In this document: piece after piece, positions 47,461 through 56,699 of the stretch
Numbering within the stretch: position 1 is the stretch's first letter
How the letters are laid out: every line of letters begins with the position of its first letter
Assembly (NCBI GenBank): GCA_021741155.1
Contig: JAIOYP010000004.1
Coordinates: 78,371 to 142,370 of the forward strand
Origin: Flavobacteriales bacterium
Lineage (GTDB): Bacteria; Bacteroidota; Bacteroidia; UBA10329
Length of the DNA: 64,000 nucleotides
Reading direction: 5' to 3'
Notes under the pieces: generated by a model
The model's database searches: none
The model's input: the letters and a program-made list of their open reading frames with translations, nothing else
Told to the model about the DNA's origin: nothing
Position numbers and translations under genes: made by a program

Positions 47461-47551
47461 CTGGCGGAAAGCATCTGCTAGATGGCGGAAACCATCTGCT
47501 GGATGACGGAAAACACCTAGTGGATGGCGGCAAGAATCTACTGGATGGCGG
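47461..47551. repeat. Five-copy tandem repeat with exact 21-bp period
   Basis: The anchor GGATGGCGGAAA recurs with its GGCGG at 47463, 47484, 47505, 47526 and 47547, always 21 bases apart. The part between anchors (for example CCATCTGCT) is less conserved. It lies in a 515-base gap without genes. Confidence 0.8.
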
Positions 47552-47699
47552 CTGAGAGCAGCGGAATATAGTATTGCTTCTGCTATACGAAGGATGGCTA
47601 TAGCTATTTAAAGGAACGCAATACCTAGCTGGTGAATACGACCATCAACAGAGGATAAAACCATTGCTAAATAGCAAATCAGTTCACAGGCTATGTTTT

Positions 47700-47782
47700 C
47701 GAACTGAAACTCGAAACCAGCATCCCGCAACTCGCATCCCGCAACTCGTAACTTGCAACCCGAAACTCGCAACCCGAAACTA
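47700..47782. repeat. CCCGAAACTCGCAAC-type microsatellite-like array
   Basis: Repeated blocks of CCCGCAACTCGCA and CCCGAAACTCGCAA run right up to the start codon of the LOG-family gene. The same AACTCGCAA unit is found in frame within prmC (30573-30603). Its position would place it in the leader of the following message. Confidence 0.75.
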
Positions 47783-47784
47783 AC

Positions 47785-48492
47785 ATGACCGAAAACGAAA
47801 AACGCATCGAACAAGCCCTCACCTCAAAAGATTGGAGCGAGATAAAAATCAAAGACTCGTGGCAAATCTTTAAGATTATGGCCGAGTTTGTAGAAGGTTT
47901 CGAAACCTTAGCACGTATTGGTCCATGCGTTTCCATCTTTGGGTCTGCACGAACTCCAGACGACAATGCATCTTACAAACTAGCCGAAGACATTGCCTAC
48001 AAACTCGCCCTTCATGGTTTCGGAATCATTACCGGAGGTGGCCCCGGCATTATGGAAGCAGGAAACAAAGGAGCAAGGCTTGCCAATGGTAAATCGGTAG
48101 GGCTGAATATTGAACTACCGTTTGAGCAACAATCCAATCCCTATATAGATATGGACAAGCTCATCAATTTCGACTACTTCTTTGTACGTAAACTGATGTT
48201 TACCAAATATGCTCAGGGTTACGTGGTGCTTCCGGGAGGATTTGGCACCATGGACGAACTCTTTGAGGCAATGACCCTCATCCAAACAGGCAAGATTGCT
48301 AGATTTCCTATCGTGTTGGTCGACAAAACCTACTGGGGCGGACTTATAGATTGGATTAAAGCATCCATGCTCAACGCCAAAAACATCAACGAACCCGACC
48401 TAGACCTTATACAGTTGGTTGATACTGCCGATGAAGCCGTGGCAATCATTACCTCATTCTATAGTAAATACAGCATTAAGCCAAATTTCTAA
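47785..48492 (+). CDS. LOG-family protein (nucleoside 5'-monophosphate phosphoribohydrolase type)
   Basis: 235 residues, Rossmann-like fold. The family signature is complete: CVSIFGSARTP near residue 50, GFGIITGGGPGIMEAGNKGA (about 80) and VVLPGGFGTMDELFEAMTLI (PGGxGTxxE, about 150). Proteins of this type cleave N6-modified AMP to the free base (cytokinin-activating LOG enzymes) or act on other nucleotides (PpnN). Which substrate applies here is open. The start directly follows the repeat array at 47700-47782, so translation signals are unusual. Confidence 0.9.
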   Translation: MTENEKRIEQALTSKDWSEIKIKDSWQIFKIMAEFVEGFETLARIGPCVSIFGSARTPDDNASYKLAEDIAYKLALHGFGIITGGGPGIMEAGNKGARLANGKSVGLNIELPFEQQSNPYIDMDKLINFDYFFVRKLMFTKYAQGYVVLPGGFGTMDELFEAMTLIQTGKIARFPIVLVDKTYWGGLIDWIKASMLNAKNINEPDLDLIQLVDTADEAVAIITSFYSKYSIKPNF

Positions 48493-48610
48493 GATTGGGC
48501 TATCAACTTTGCGAGGTTAATTTCCTTCAAGTTTAAAGAAATGCGCATTAGGAGATTTATTCTATTTTTACGCGCAATAAACCAGCCCCAACAAGCACAG
48601 AACCAAACGG

Positions 48611-50050
48611 ATGAAGCTTAGACTTATACTCTCACTTCTTATTCTCTCCATTTCCTTCGGGTCTTTCGCGCAAGACGGATCTGCCGAAGAAGGAAAACCA
48701 AAAAAGGAAAAAGCAGAAAAGGCTGAAAAGCCCGCCAAGGAAGAGAAGGAACCAAAGGAAGAAAAGGTAAAAAAACCACGTCCTCCATTCTACGACAATA
48801 AACTACCTTATATATATGTAGGAGGCGGCAACCTATCTCTTTTGGGAGATGATATTGCAAGCGGAACCAACCTCTACAATACCACGAATTGGAAATGGGG
48901 AATCAATGGTGGTATCGAGCATAGAACTTTTAGTGCGCTTGGTTTCTCATTAAACTTCCTTTATGGCAAGCTTGGAGAAACAGAAAGAAGCCCAGTTACT
49001 TCTACCGTTGAGAACCTGAATTTGGGTAACCGAAACGTTCAAACGGAAATCATGAACATCGATTTCAAAGTCAATGTTTATCTCGACAATAACCTGTTCA
49101 TCAACCGCGCATCAAACTGGTCTCCTTACCTTTTTGGAGGCGTTGGTTACATTTTTAGCGCTAAATCTAAAGCAGACCTTAAAGATGCTGATGGCAACAC
49201 CTATTATTATTGGGAAGAAGGCGGAAGAGTAATGGATCGCCCATTTGTGCAAGGAGAACAAGGAAATGCTGTTGCATTAGATATTGACAATAAGTATGAG
49301 ACTGAGTTAAAGGAGTCTTATGACGGAAGTAAATTGACCAACACAGGTCTGGCATTTCCTATGGGTATCGGACTCCGCTACAAGTTCGGACGTAAGTTCC
49401 ACGCAGACATAAGCGCTACTTATTATTGGAGCTTGACAGACCATTTAGATGCTTACAAAAACGGAAAACAAACAGACCACTTCCTATACACCTCAGTTGG
49501 ACTTGCGTATAACATTGCTGCCAAAAAACAGAAACCAGACTCTACTCAGTACGACACTTTCGATTTTCTTTCGCTTGATGAAGCTGATGATGATGGCGAT
49601 GGCGTAAAGAACATTGAGGATTTATGTGCAAATACACCAAGCGGTGCCGTTGATGCGTCTGGTTGTCCTGTAGATTCAGATAAAGACGGTATTCCTGATT
49701 ACAGAGATGAGGAAACATCTGCCGATTCTGCCATGGTTGATGCCAACGGAATCACAATTGACCCAGACTTCATTGTTTTGAAAGATTCCAACTCGGTGGC
49801 TCACGCGATTATTTATGAAGCGTACCCAACTATGGAATTAGCAAGAGTGGGTAACTACTACTCTTTCGACAAACCAAAAGTGGAAGAGAAATCTAAAGAA
49901 TTGGGAGACTTCACTATAGTTGACCAAAATGGAGATGGATTCATTTCAGCAGATGAGATTACTTGGGCCCTTGATGCTTTCTTCGAAGGAGAACTTGATT
50001 TCTCTGCTGCGAAACTTCACGACCTAATTGATTTCTTCTTCGACCAATAG
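48611..50050 (+). CDS. Outer-membrane barrel protein with TSP3 calcium repeats and C-terminal EF-hand (cluster protein 1)
   Basis: 479 residues. The signal peptide ends at SFGSFAQ (about 20). A Lys/Glu-rich linker (25-60, EEGKPKKEKAEKAEKPAKEE) precedes an eight-strand-like barrel (65-305: YIYVGGGNLSLLG, YLFGGVGYIFSAK, MGIGLRYKFGRKF). Residues about 328-370 carry thrombospondin type 3 calcium loops (DDDGDGVKNIEDLCANTPSG, DSDKDGIPDYRDEE). The last 43 residues have one EF-hand loop DQNGDGFISADE and two helices ending LIDFFFDQ, shared with three neighbours. An OmpA peptidoglycan domain is absent. It is the first of six co-oriented genes and lies nine bases before the next. Confidence 0.85.
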   Translation: MKLRLILSLLILSISFGSFAQDGSAEEGKPKKEKAEKAEKPAKEEKEPKEEKVKKPRPPFYDNKLPYIYVGGGNLSLLGDDIASGTNLYNTTNWKWGINGGIEHRTFSALGFSLNFLYGKLGETERSPVTSTVENLNLGNRNVQTEIMNIDFKVNVYLDNNLFINRASNWSPYLFGGVGYIFSAKSKADLKDADGNTYYYWEEGGRVMDRPFVQGEQGNAVALDIDNKYETELKESYDGSKLTNTGLAFPMGIGLRYKFGRKFHADISATYYWSLTDHLDAYKNGKQTDHFLYTSVGLAYNIAAKKQKPDSTQYDTFDFLSLDEADDDGDGVKNIEDLCANTPSGAVDASGCPVDSDKDGIPDYRDEETSADSAMVDANGITIDPDFIVLKDSNSVAHAIIYEAYPTMELARVGNYYSFDKPKVEEKSKELGDFTIVDQNGDGFISADEITWALDAFFEGELDFSAAKLHDLIDFFFDQ

Positions 50051-50059
50051 GCCATTTAG

Positions 50060-51472
50060 ATGCTAAACAGACTTGTTCTCATTCTGGTCATTACCAGTTT
50101 CGGTTTCTGCAGCTATGCTCAGGAAAGCGATGCACCTGCTGTGGATTCAGAATCTAAAGCGGCTGCTAAAGATTCTATTCGTTCAGCCCGCAAGGCATGG
50201 AACAAGGAGAATACAATCTATAAGCCCATTATCGGTCTCGGTGCAGGCGTGTTCAATTACTTTGGTGAGGTAAACAACAATGAAAGAACAAATCCACTTG
50301 TAAACAACTACGGTTTTCAAGCAAGTGTTATCAAGAACTTCAGCCCTTCATTCGGAATTCGTTTTGATGTGGCTTACGGAAAGATGACCGCAAGAGAGCG
50401 TTCGGTAGAATCGAATAGAAACTTCAGTACGGACATCGTTGCTTTTAACGTACATGCCACGTACAATTTTGCGAGTATCCTTCCTCCTAATAGGTTTTTG
50501 AACCCATTTATTTCGGTAGGTGTTGGGGCCATAAATTTTGACGCCAAGGGTGATCTTAAAGATGAAAACGGTGTTGCCTATAATTATTGGAATGACGGTA
50601 CTCTTCGGAGTCTTGCTCAGCCAGCAGATGGTTCAAACGAACCTAGCGCAGAGATTCTAAGAGCCGATTACGTTTACGAAACGGATTTAAGGAAAGCCAA
50701 CCTTGATAGTTTGGGTACTTACAAGCAATTTGCATTGGCCTTACCGTTCACGTTTGGACTACATTTCAAGGTTTCTCCACGTTCGGCTATTCAGCTTTCT
50801 TCTACATTTTCTTATGCCTTTACCGATTTGATTGATAATTATACTAGAGATGGTATCGAAGGCAGAAAAGGGAACAAGGCGAACGACATGTTCCTGTTCA
50901 CGTCCATCTCTTATCACTTTGATTTCTTCTCCCCCAAAAAAGACAAAAAGACCAGTCAGTTTGATGATATGGAATTCGAAGCCATGGATGAAAAGACTGA
51001 TTCTGATGGTGATGGTGTTCCTGATGTAAAAGATTATTGTGCCGATACTCCTTCTGGAGGAATGGTTGATGGAAAAGGTTGTCCAGTAGATTCTGACGCT
51101 GACGGAGTTGACGACCCAACTGATGAAGAACCAGGAACAGATGCTTCATTAAATGTCAATAAAGAAGGAGTTGGACTTACCGATGACATGATTGGCTCCC
51201 AAGATTCATTGGCAACTATTCGTTCAAAAATGTTCATCGTCTATCCTGATATGGAAGAAGTTTACGGTACCGTAAAAGGAGAAAGGTTGACCAAAGAGCA
51301 GTTGATGACTGAGGTAAAGAATGATTCTCCTTATGCTATGGTAGACCTTAATAATAATGGCAGCATAAGTGTAGAAGAGGTTTACGCAGCCATTGATAAA
51401 TTCTTTGACGGGGAATTAGATGTGAATGCCTCCTACATGACAGGACTTATTGACTTCTTCTTCGAGCAATAA
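50060..51472 (+). CDS. Outer-membrane barrel protein with TSP3 and C-terminal EF-hand (cluster protein 2)
   Basis: 470 residues and clearly paralogous to its neighbours. The signal ends at CSYAQ (about 20). The barrel (50-295) opens with IGLGAGVFNYFGEVNNN and includes NPFISVGVGAINFDAKGDLK, YVYETDLRKANLDSLGTY and a FTDLIDNYTRDG loop. TSP3 loops DSDGDGVPDVKDYCADTPSG and DSDADGVDDPTDEE are at about 314-355. The terminal module starts with the EF-hand DLNNNGSISVEE (about 432) and ends LIDFFFEQ. It lacks the Lys-rich linker of protein 1. It should sit in the outer membrane with a calcium-stiffened periplasmic arm. Confidence 0.85.
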   Translation: MLNRLVLILVITSFGFCSYAQESDAPAVDSESKAAAKDSIRSARKAWNKENTIYKPIIGLGAGVFNYFGEVNNNERTNPLVNNYGFQASVIKNFSPSFGIRFDVAYGKMTARERSVESNRNFSTDIVAFNVHATYNFASILPPNRFLNPFISVGVGAINFDAKGDLKDENGVAYNYWNDGTLRSLAQPADGSNEPSAEILRADYVYETDLRKANLDSLGTYKQFALALPFTFGLHFKVSPRSAIQLSSTFSYAFTDLIDNYTRDGIEGRKGNKANDMFLFTSISYHFDFFSPKKDKKTSQFDDMEFEAMDEKTDSDGDGVPDVKDYCADTPSGGMVDGKGCPVDSDADGVDDPTDEEPGTDASLNVNKEGVGLTDDMIGSQDSLATIRSKMFIVYPDMEEVYGTVKGERLTKEQLMTEVKNDSPYAMVDLNNNGSISVEEVYAAIDKFFDGELDVNASYMTGLIDFFFEQ

Positions 51473-51510
51473 CAAAAAATAATACCTTAGTCACCCATAT
51501 AGAATCTAAA

Positions 51511-52665
51511 ATGAACAGCATGATCAAAAGATCGACCCTCTTTTCAGTAGCAGCACTCTTGATTTCAGGAAGTTTGATGGCGCAAGTAACAGTAAAAACT
51601 AAATTGCCTGCGACTGCAGTTCCAGGAGGAACTTTTACTGTAGAGATTAACGTTGCAAAAAGCGATGTTTCTGGATTTGCAAAACTTCAGCAGCAATTGC
51701 CTCCGGGCTTCACAGCTGAAGTAGGAGAAACATCAAATGCTACCTTCTCTTTCAAAGATCAGAAGGTAAAATTTCTTTGGATGGCATTGCCAAATGAAGA
51801 TTTCAAGGTTTCCTATAAGGTTGCTGTTGATGCTTCGTTAAGCGGAAATCAAATTATTGATGGAACGTTTGCTTACATCAAAGACAATGAAACAGAGAAA
51901 CTTGATATTCCTAAGGACATCATAACCATTCAAACGGATCAGGTAGATGCCGCGAAACAAGAAGCCATGAACAAAATTCTTGCTGATCAACAAGCTAAAA
52001 CTGACGCTGCGAATGCTGCACGTGAGGAAGCTGCTCCTGTAGTTGCAGAAGCTACTAAAGAAGAAGTAGTAGTTGCCGAAGTAGCGAAAGAAACTAAGCC
52101 TGTTGAGAAAGCAGCCGAAAAGCCAGCTGCTAAAGTTGAAGAGGTTGCAGAAGAAGTGAAAGAAGTAGCAGTTGACAACTCTGCTGAATTAGCTGCATCT
52201 GCTAAGAAAGAGGAAGACGCCAGAAAAGCGAAAGAAGCTAAGGAGGCAAAACAAGCACAGGATGCTGAAAATGCTCGTAAGAAGCAAGAAGCTGATGATG
52301 CTAAAAAAGCAGCAAAAGCAGCAAAAGCATCAGAACCTGCTCCTGCCGCTGTTGCAAATGATTACAACGATTCTATGATGAAATCGAAGCCAGGTCTTAT
52401 TTTCAGAGTTCAAATTGCAGCGGGTCCGAACCAAGATGATCCATCGTACTATCAAACAAAATATGGTATTAAGGATGCCGTAGTTATAGAATCACATGAT
52501 GGTTTGAACAAATACGTTGTAGGTGAATTCGGCTCCTACCGACCAGCAAAAACCTTCAGCAATGAGTTGAGAGACAACAATGCTGTTGTAGGGCCATTCG
52601 TTACTGCCTACAACAACGGAACACGAATCCATGTGAAAGAAGCGTTAGACATTGCAGGTCAATAA
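51511..52665 (+). CDS. Periplasmic protein: beta-sandwich domain, Lys/Glu/Ala-rich linker and SPOR domain
   Basis: 384 residues. The signal peptide ends at GSLMAQ (about 24). Residues 25-145 are beta-rich (VKTKLPATAVPGGTFTVEIN, QQLPPGFTAEVGE, KVKFLWMALPNEDFKVSYKV), an immunoglobulin- or cohesin-like sandwich; I am not sure of the family. Residues 150-285 are a long charged helix of A, K, E and D. Residues 290-384 (GLIFRVQIAAGPNQDDPSYY, then YVVGEFGSYRPAKTFSNEL) form a SPOR-like domain, which in known cases binds denuded peptidoglycan. It lies within the barrel-protein cluster and ends in a terminator, so it may link the barrels to the wall. That link is inference. Confidence 0.78.
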   Translation: MNSMIKRSTLFSVAALLISGSLMAQVTVKTKLPATAVPGGTFTVEINVAKSDVSGFAKLQQQLPPGFTAEVGETSNATFSFKDQKVKFLWMALPNEDFKVSYKVAVDASLSGNQIIDGTFAYIKDNETEKLDIPKDIITIQTDQVDAAKQEAMNKILADQQAKTDAANAAREEAAPVVAEATKEEVVVAEVAKETKPVEKAAEKPAAKVEEVAEEVKEVAVDNSAELAASAKKEEDARKAKEAKEAKQAQDAENARKKQEADDAKKAAKAAKASEPAPAAVANDYNDSMMKSKPGLIFRVQIAAGPNQDDPSYYQTKYGIKDAVVIESHDGLNKYVVGEFGSYRPAKTFSNELRDNNAVVGPFVTAYNNGTRIHVKEALDIAGQ

Positions 52666-52690
52666 TCTCATGCAATCCATATTGGAACAA

Positions 52691-52720
52691 AATAACCCGG
52701 CTTCAACCGGGTTATTTTTT
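52691..52720 (+). terminator. Terminator after the SPOR-domain gene
   Basis: A perfect ten-base stem AATAACCCGG / CCGGGTTATT with a six-base loop is followed by T residues. It divides the outer-membrane cluster into a 5' group of three and a 3' group of three genes. A small TTAACG/CGTTAA hairpin follows at once. Confidence 0.9.
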
Positions 52721-52743
52721 ACCTTAACGTTTCGTTAAGACGA

Positions 52744-54801
52744 ATGAAACGAATCATTACATCCATTCTTGTTGTTGTTTGCCTTGGACAATGCGATGCA
52801 TTTTCGCAAGAACAGACGGACACGCTGCGCGCCAAGGATAATGTGATGTTCGAATTGCCTACAGTTAGCATTAACTTCGGGATTAACAGTCTTATGGGAG
52901 ATGTTGCCCTCAACAAACCTGCCTCCTCTCCTATTTCGCAGTTTGGATACCAACTAACAATAACACAATCGGTTACCAAGTTTCTGAACGCATCGTTCGT
53001 GCTTTACACAGGTAACGTTCGTGGAGAGCAAATGCGTGATAGCGTGACTAACGTGAACTTTAGAACGACATTATTCAGTCAGCAGTTGAGCGTTGAATAC
53101 AACTTCTACCCGCTTTTGAAACCAAAAGACGATGGAAGACAACTAATACGCCCTTACGTTGGATTTGGAGTTGGGCTTTTGTCGTTCCGATCAAAAGGAG
53201 ACCTAAAAAACAGCTATGGCGTTGCATACAACTATTGGTCGGATGGAAGCGTTCGTGCTGAAATTGAAGGTTCGATTGATCCATCCGAATCAACCATATT
53301 GGAACGCGACTTTCAATACGAAACAGATTTGAGAGATGCTAATTTGGACGGATTAAGAAAGTATTCGCAGTTGGCTTTTACCTTACCGATTAATGCGGGC
53401 ATCCGATTCCAAGTTTCTAAAAATGTAGGAGTGAATGCAGCATTCACCTATGCGCTCAACTTTACTGATATGATTGACAACGTAAGTAATGTGAGCGTTG
53501 GAAGTCGTCAAAGTGAAAAGGGTTTTGACAACCAGTTGTATGGTTCCATTGGTTTGAGCGTATTCCTCGGCAGAACTAAGCATTCTTCAAAACCTAAGCG
53601 ATTTGACAATTTGGTTGCTGATGCATCTAAATCAGCATCTAAAGAGAAAGGTGAGTCTGAATCTGAGGCAGATACAACTGCTTCAAAACAAGAGCAATCA
53701 TCTACAGATACAACTAGGGTTGCATCCGACTCAACTTTGGCTCAGAGGGCTACTATCCCGACCCTATCTGCTTCTGACATTAAGTTTGCCGAGGTACGTG
53801 CGAAGAAGAAGGATATTGTTCAGTTAAAAACCGCTATTGATCAGCAACTGAAGGAGTTGGAGATTATCAAGCAGGAAATCGGAAGTCAGTCGAAGATTAA
53901 GAAGGCGCAGGTTCAGCAAGTTAAAGAGCAAATGCGGACAGCAAACACCAACATTGAAGACGTTGATTCTTTAATCGCATCGAAAAAAGAAGAAAACGCG
54001 AACACTGAAACCGGTAAGAAGACCCAGAAATCGAAGATAGATGTGAACGAGGAGATAACTTCTAAGGAGGTGGCGCTTTCTTCCCTCGCTCAATTGACTA
54101 AAGAGTTGAAGTCATCGCTGACTGAATTACGAAAGCAAGAGAAAGAGCTAGCGAAAGTAGAGTACAAATTGAACGCTTTCAACGTGATTCGTGCTAAGGT
54201 TCAGTTGATGGAAAAGATGAAATCGAAAGATGGCGTAAACTCATCGATGACGGAAGAAGACAGACTCAAAGCGATGGATGCGGTATTGGCCGAAATTGAG
54301 GCGCTTGAACAGGATTCCTCGTATGACGACATCATCGAGCGGTCTGAAATTGAACAACTGATGGCACGCTTGGAAATAGTGAAGCTTCCTGTTGTAGCAT
54401 CTGAACCAGAAGTGACACAGTCTAGTTTTAACGGTAGTAATGGAAATACTGCTGGAAATACGGTAAAATCTAACACATCTAAGACCGATTCATCGAAAAA
54501 GGATGCATCTAGCACAACAAAAACCTCCGAACCAAGCAAAGGCGGACCTTCGTCAACCAACGGCACATCTTCTACCAAGCCTAAATCGGGTATTGACCAA
54601 AAGAGTGGCCGCACTATGGAAGAGATTAAGAACGCTCCGCCAAAAGTTTCAGGAGGATTTCATTGGGCGGATGTAAATAAGAACGGAATGATTTCTCCTG
54701 ACGAAGTGCTTCATTTCATTGACGCTCTATTTGAGGGTGAAAGCGAAAAGAACGTGGAAGACATCCAGAACCTGATTGATTATTATTTTGAACAAGAATA
54801 A
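52744..54801 (+). CDS. Outer-membrane barrel protein with long coiled coil and C-terminal EF-hand (cluster protein 4)
   Basis: 685 residues. The signal ends near CDAFSQ (about 22). The barrel (40-275) shares YNFYPLLKPKDDG, RPYVGFGVGLLSFRSKGDLK, FQYETDLRDANLDGLRKY and NFTDMIDNVSNVS with its neighbours. TSP3 loops are absent; instead a Ser/Thr-rich stretch leads to a coiled coil of about 190 residues (346-535), then a Ser/Thr/Lys linker. The terminal module is VNKNGMISPDEVLHFIDALF ending LIDYYFEQE, the same EF-hand unit as proteins 1 and 2. A coiled coil replacing the calcium rod gives a similar long periplasmic arm, suggesting that spanning the periplasm is the common purpose. Confidence 0.83.
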   Translation: MKRIITSILVVVCLGQCDAFSQEQTDTLRAKDNVMFELPTVSINFGINSLMGDVALNKPASSPISQFGYQLTITQSVTKFLNASFVLYTGNVRGEQMRDSVTNVNFRTTLFSQQLSVEYNFYPLLKPKDDGRQLIRPYVGFGVGLLSFRSKGDLKNSYGVAYNYWSDGSVRAEIEGSIDPSESTILERDFQYETDLRDANLDGLRKYSQLAFTLPINAGIRFQVSKNVGVNAAFTYALNFTDMIDNVSNVSVGSRQSEKGFDNQLYGSIGLSVFLGRTKHSSKPKRFDNLVADASKSASKEKGESESEADTTASKQEQSSTDTTRVASDSTLAQRATIPTLSASDIKFAEVRAKKKDIVQLKTAIDQQLKELEIIKQEIGSQSKIKKAQVQQVKEQMRTANTNIEDVDSLIASKKEENANTETGKKTQKSKIDVNEEITSKEVALSSLAQLTKELKSSLTELRKQEKELAKVEYKLNAFNVIRAKVQLMEKMKSKDGVNSSMTEEDRLKAMDAVLAEIEALEQDSSYDDIIERSEIEQLMARLEIVKLPVVASEPEVTQSSFNGSNGNTAGNTVKSNTSKTDSSKKDASSTTKTSEPSKGGPSSTNGTSSTKPKSGIDQKSGRTMEEIKNAPPKVSGGFHWADVNKNGMISPDEVLHFIDALFEGESEKNVEDIQNLIDYYFEQE

Positions 54802-54842
54802 TTCTTTGGCTACTTTTAGCTGCGAATCGTATTCAATCTTCG

Positions 54843-56660
54843 ATGAATAAAGCTTTACTTAGCATTTGCCTATTGCTTTCAGGTGTTTTCGCATCACTAG
54901 CCCAACAGGTGAATGATTCTTATTACATCGATAATCGCGGACGTGATGCGCTTTTAGCTCCTAGAGTTGGTATTGGTGGTGGCGTGTTCACTTATTTTGG
55001 AGACGTAAACGACAACAATTACCAGCACATCTTTACCAGTACATATGGTGTTGAACTTTCGGCCAGCGCGAATCTTTCTAGGTATTTTGACCTTGACCTG
55101 ACAGCGATTTACGGAAACATTACGGTGAATGAGCGTTCTAGTAAACGTAATTTAAACTTCAAATCGGAGATGTTTATTGGAGGCGTTGGGGTTAGTTACA
55201 ACTTCAATCATCTATACAAACGTCCAGGAATCATCCAGCCGTTTATTGGTTTTGGGGTGTCTTTCATCAACTTCGATAGTAAGACGGATAAGTATGATGC
55301 CAACGGAACCGAATACATCTATGATGAACAGGGTTCGATTGTGAATCTTGCAGGTGAAGCACTTCAACGTGATTACGTGTACGAAACCGACCTCCGTGAC
55401 GAAAACTTGGATGGACTTGGCAAGTACGACCAATTCACCTTCTCGCTTCCTGTATCTGCAGGAATTGATTTTAAGATGGGTAGAAGACTGAGCGCCAAGA
55501 TTGGTGCTAGTTTTTATTACACGTTTACTGATTTGATTGACAACATTTCTGATAAAGGAGAAGGAAGCAGAACGGGAGATTCGCGCAACGATATGTTCCT
55601 ATTCACTTCAGCATCTGTGAGTTACAGTATTGGTGTTGGAAGAACTACGACCAAGGATGAGAAGACCAAGTATTATGAAGACGTTGATTTCTATGCCATG
55701 TATTTGGCCGATTCTGATGAAGATGGTGTAAACGACTTTGACGACAAATGTGCTAAAACACCAGAAGGTGTAAAGGTGGATGAGGCCGGTTGTCCTTTGG
55801 ATTCGGATCAAGATGTGATTCAGGATTACCGTGATGAGGAGGCTGGAACTGTTCTTGGAAATGTGGTGAATTTGAAAGGTGTGACGCTGACGGACGAAAT
55901 GATATCGAACGGATATGATTCGTTGGCGTTGAATCGTGATGTGATGCATGCAGTTTATCCGAGTGGAATCTTAACGAGAAAAGTTTCGCTTACTTCTGAA
56001 GATTCTACCAAGTTGGCCATTATGATGATGGACATTCAGAATCAGGTGGAAGGCAAAGGCGAATTTGATCAGCTTCTGAATGCCATCAGCAAAGAAGTAT
56101 TCAGCAAAACACCAGAACAAGCAAGCTCTGTTGAGGATGTATACAAAAGTGTAGATCAAGTGTACAAGAAGATGGTGGAAGAAAAGAGCCTCGCTCCTAC
56201 TCAGCCACTTGTCATCTCAAAGGGAGAAAAAATCGGAACATCAATTCCGCCAGAATTTAGCGATGCAGATTACAACGGAGATGGCGTACTTACTGCTGAT
56301 GAGGTTATGCGAGTGATTGAAGAAGTACTTGAAGGTATTTCGCCCTTGAACGTTTCGCAATTGTACAACCTTATCGATTTCTACAATGAATACATGGCAG
56401 GTGCGAAGGTGATTGACTTTGGCGGCACACGTGCTGTTTACATCGATGGCTCGTTGACTATTCTTGAGAACTATAAGAACAACGGCATGAGCAACACGCA
56501 GCGCTTTCTTGCAAATAAGTTCAAAGAAGTTGACTTTAACAATGACGGAAAGCTCACGCCAAATGAAGTAAATCGAATGATTTCGCTGTTTAATCAAGGG
56601 AAAGCCCCGTACTCAAAAGCGCTAATGAACGAACTCATTGACCTTTTCTTCGAAGATTAA
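54843..56660 (+). CDS. Outer-membrane barrel protein with TSP3 and two EF-hand modules (cluster protein 5)
   Basis: 605 residues. The signal ends at SLAQQ (about 20). The barrel (38-265) opens VGIGGGVFTYFGDVNDNN and has QPFIGFGVSFINFDSKTDKY, YVYETDLRDENLDGLGKY and FTDLIDNISDKG. TSP3 loops DSDEDGVNDFDDKCAKTPEG and DSDQDVIQDYRDEE lie at about 292-335. A helical segment follows. There are two EF-hand modules: DYNGDGVLTADEVMRVIEEV (about 475) ending LIDFYNEY, and DFNNDGKLTPNEVNRMISLF (about 563) ending LIDLFFED at the C-terminus. The duplicated module, with one copy internal, shows that it is an independent domain. Confidence 0.84.
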   Translation: MNKALLSICLLLSGVFASLAQQVNDSYYIDNRGRDALLAPRVGIGGGVFTYFGDVNDNNYQHIFTSTYGVELSASANLSRYFDLDLTAIYGNITVNERSSKRNLNFKSEMFIGGVGVSYNFNHLYKRPGIIQPFIGFGVSFINFDSKTDKYDANGTEYIYDEQGSIVNLAGEALQRDYVYETDLRDENLDGLGKYDQFTFSLPVSAGIDFKMGRRLSAKIGASFYYTFTDLIDNISDKGEGSRTGDSRNDMFLFTSASVSYSIGVGRTTTKDEKTKYYEDVDFYAMYLADSDEDGVNDFDDKCAKTPEGVKVDEAGCPLDSDQDVIQDYRDEEAGTVLGNVVNLKGVTLTDEMISNGYDSLALNRDVMHAVYPSGILTRKVSLTSEDSTKLAIMMMDIQNQVEGKGEFDQLLNAISKEVFSKTPEQASSVEDVYKSVDQVYKKMVEEKSLAPTQPLVISKGEKIGTSIPPEFSDADYNGDGVLTADEVMRVIEEVLEGISPLNVSQLYNLIDFYNEYMAGAKVIDFGGTRAVYIDGSLTILENYKNNGMSNTQRFLANKFKEVDFNNDGKLTPNEVNRMISLFNQGKAPYSKALMNELIDLFFED

Positions 56661-56671
56661 AATCAGCTTGT

Positions 56672-56679
56672 TAAATTTG
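56672..56679 (+). promoter_or_regulatory. Candidate -7 box for cluster gene 6
   Basis: TAAATTTG, identical to the box before cysE and in the same TGTTAAATTTGC context, lies 21 bases before the ATG. No TTG is seen at the usual distance. The last gene of the cluster may have its own promoter. Confidence 0.35.
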
Positions 56680-56699
56680 CACCGCCAAACCAACCAATT

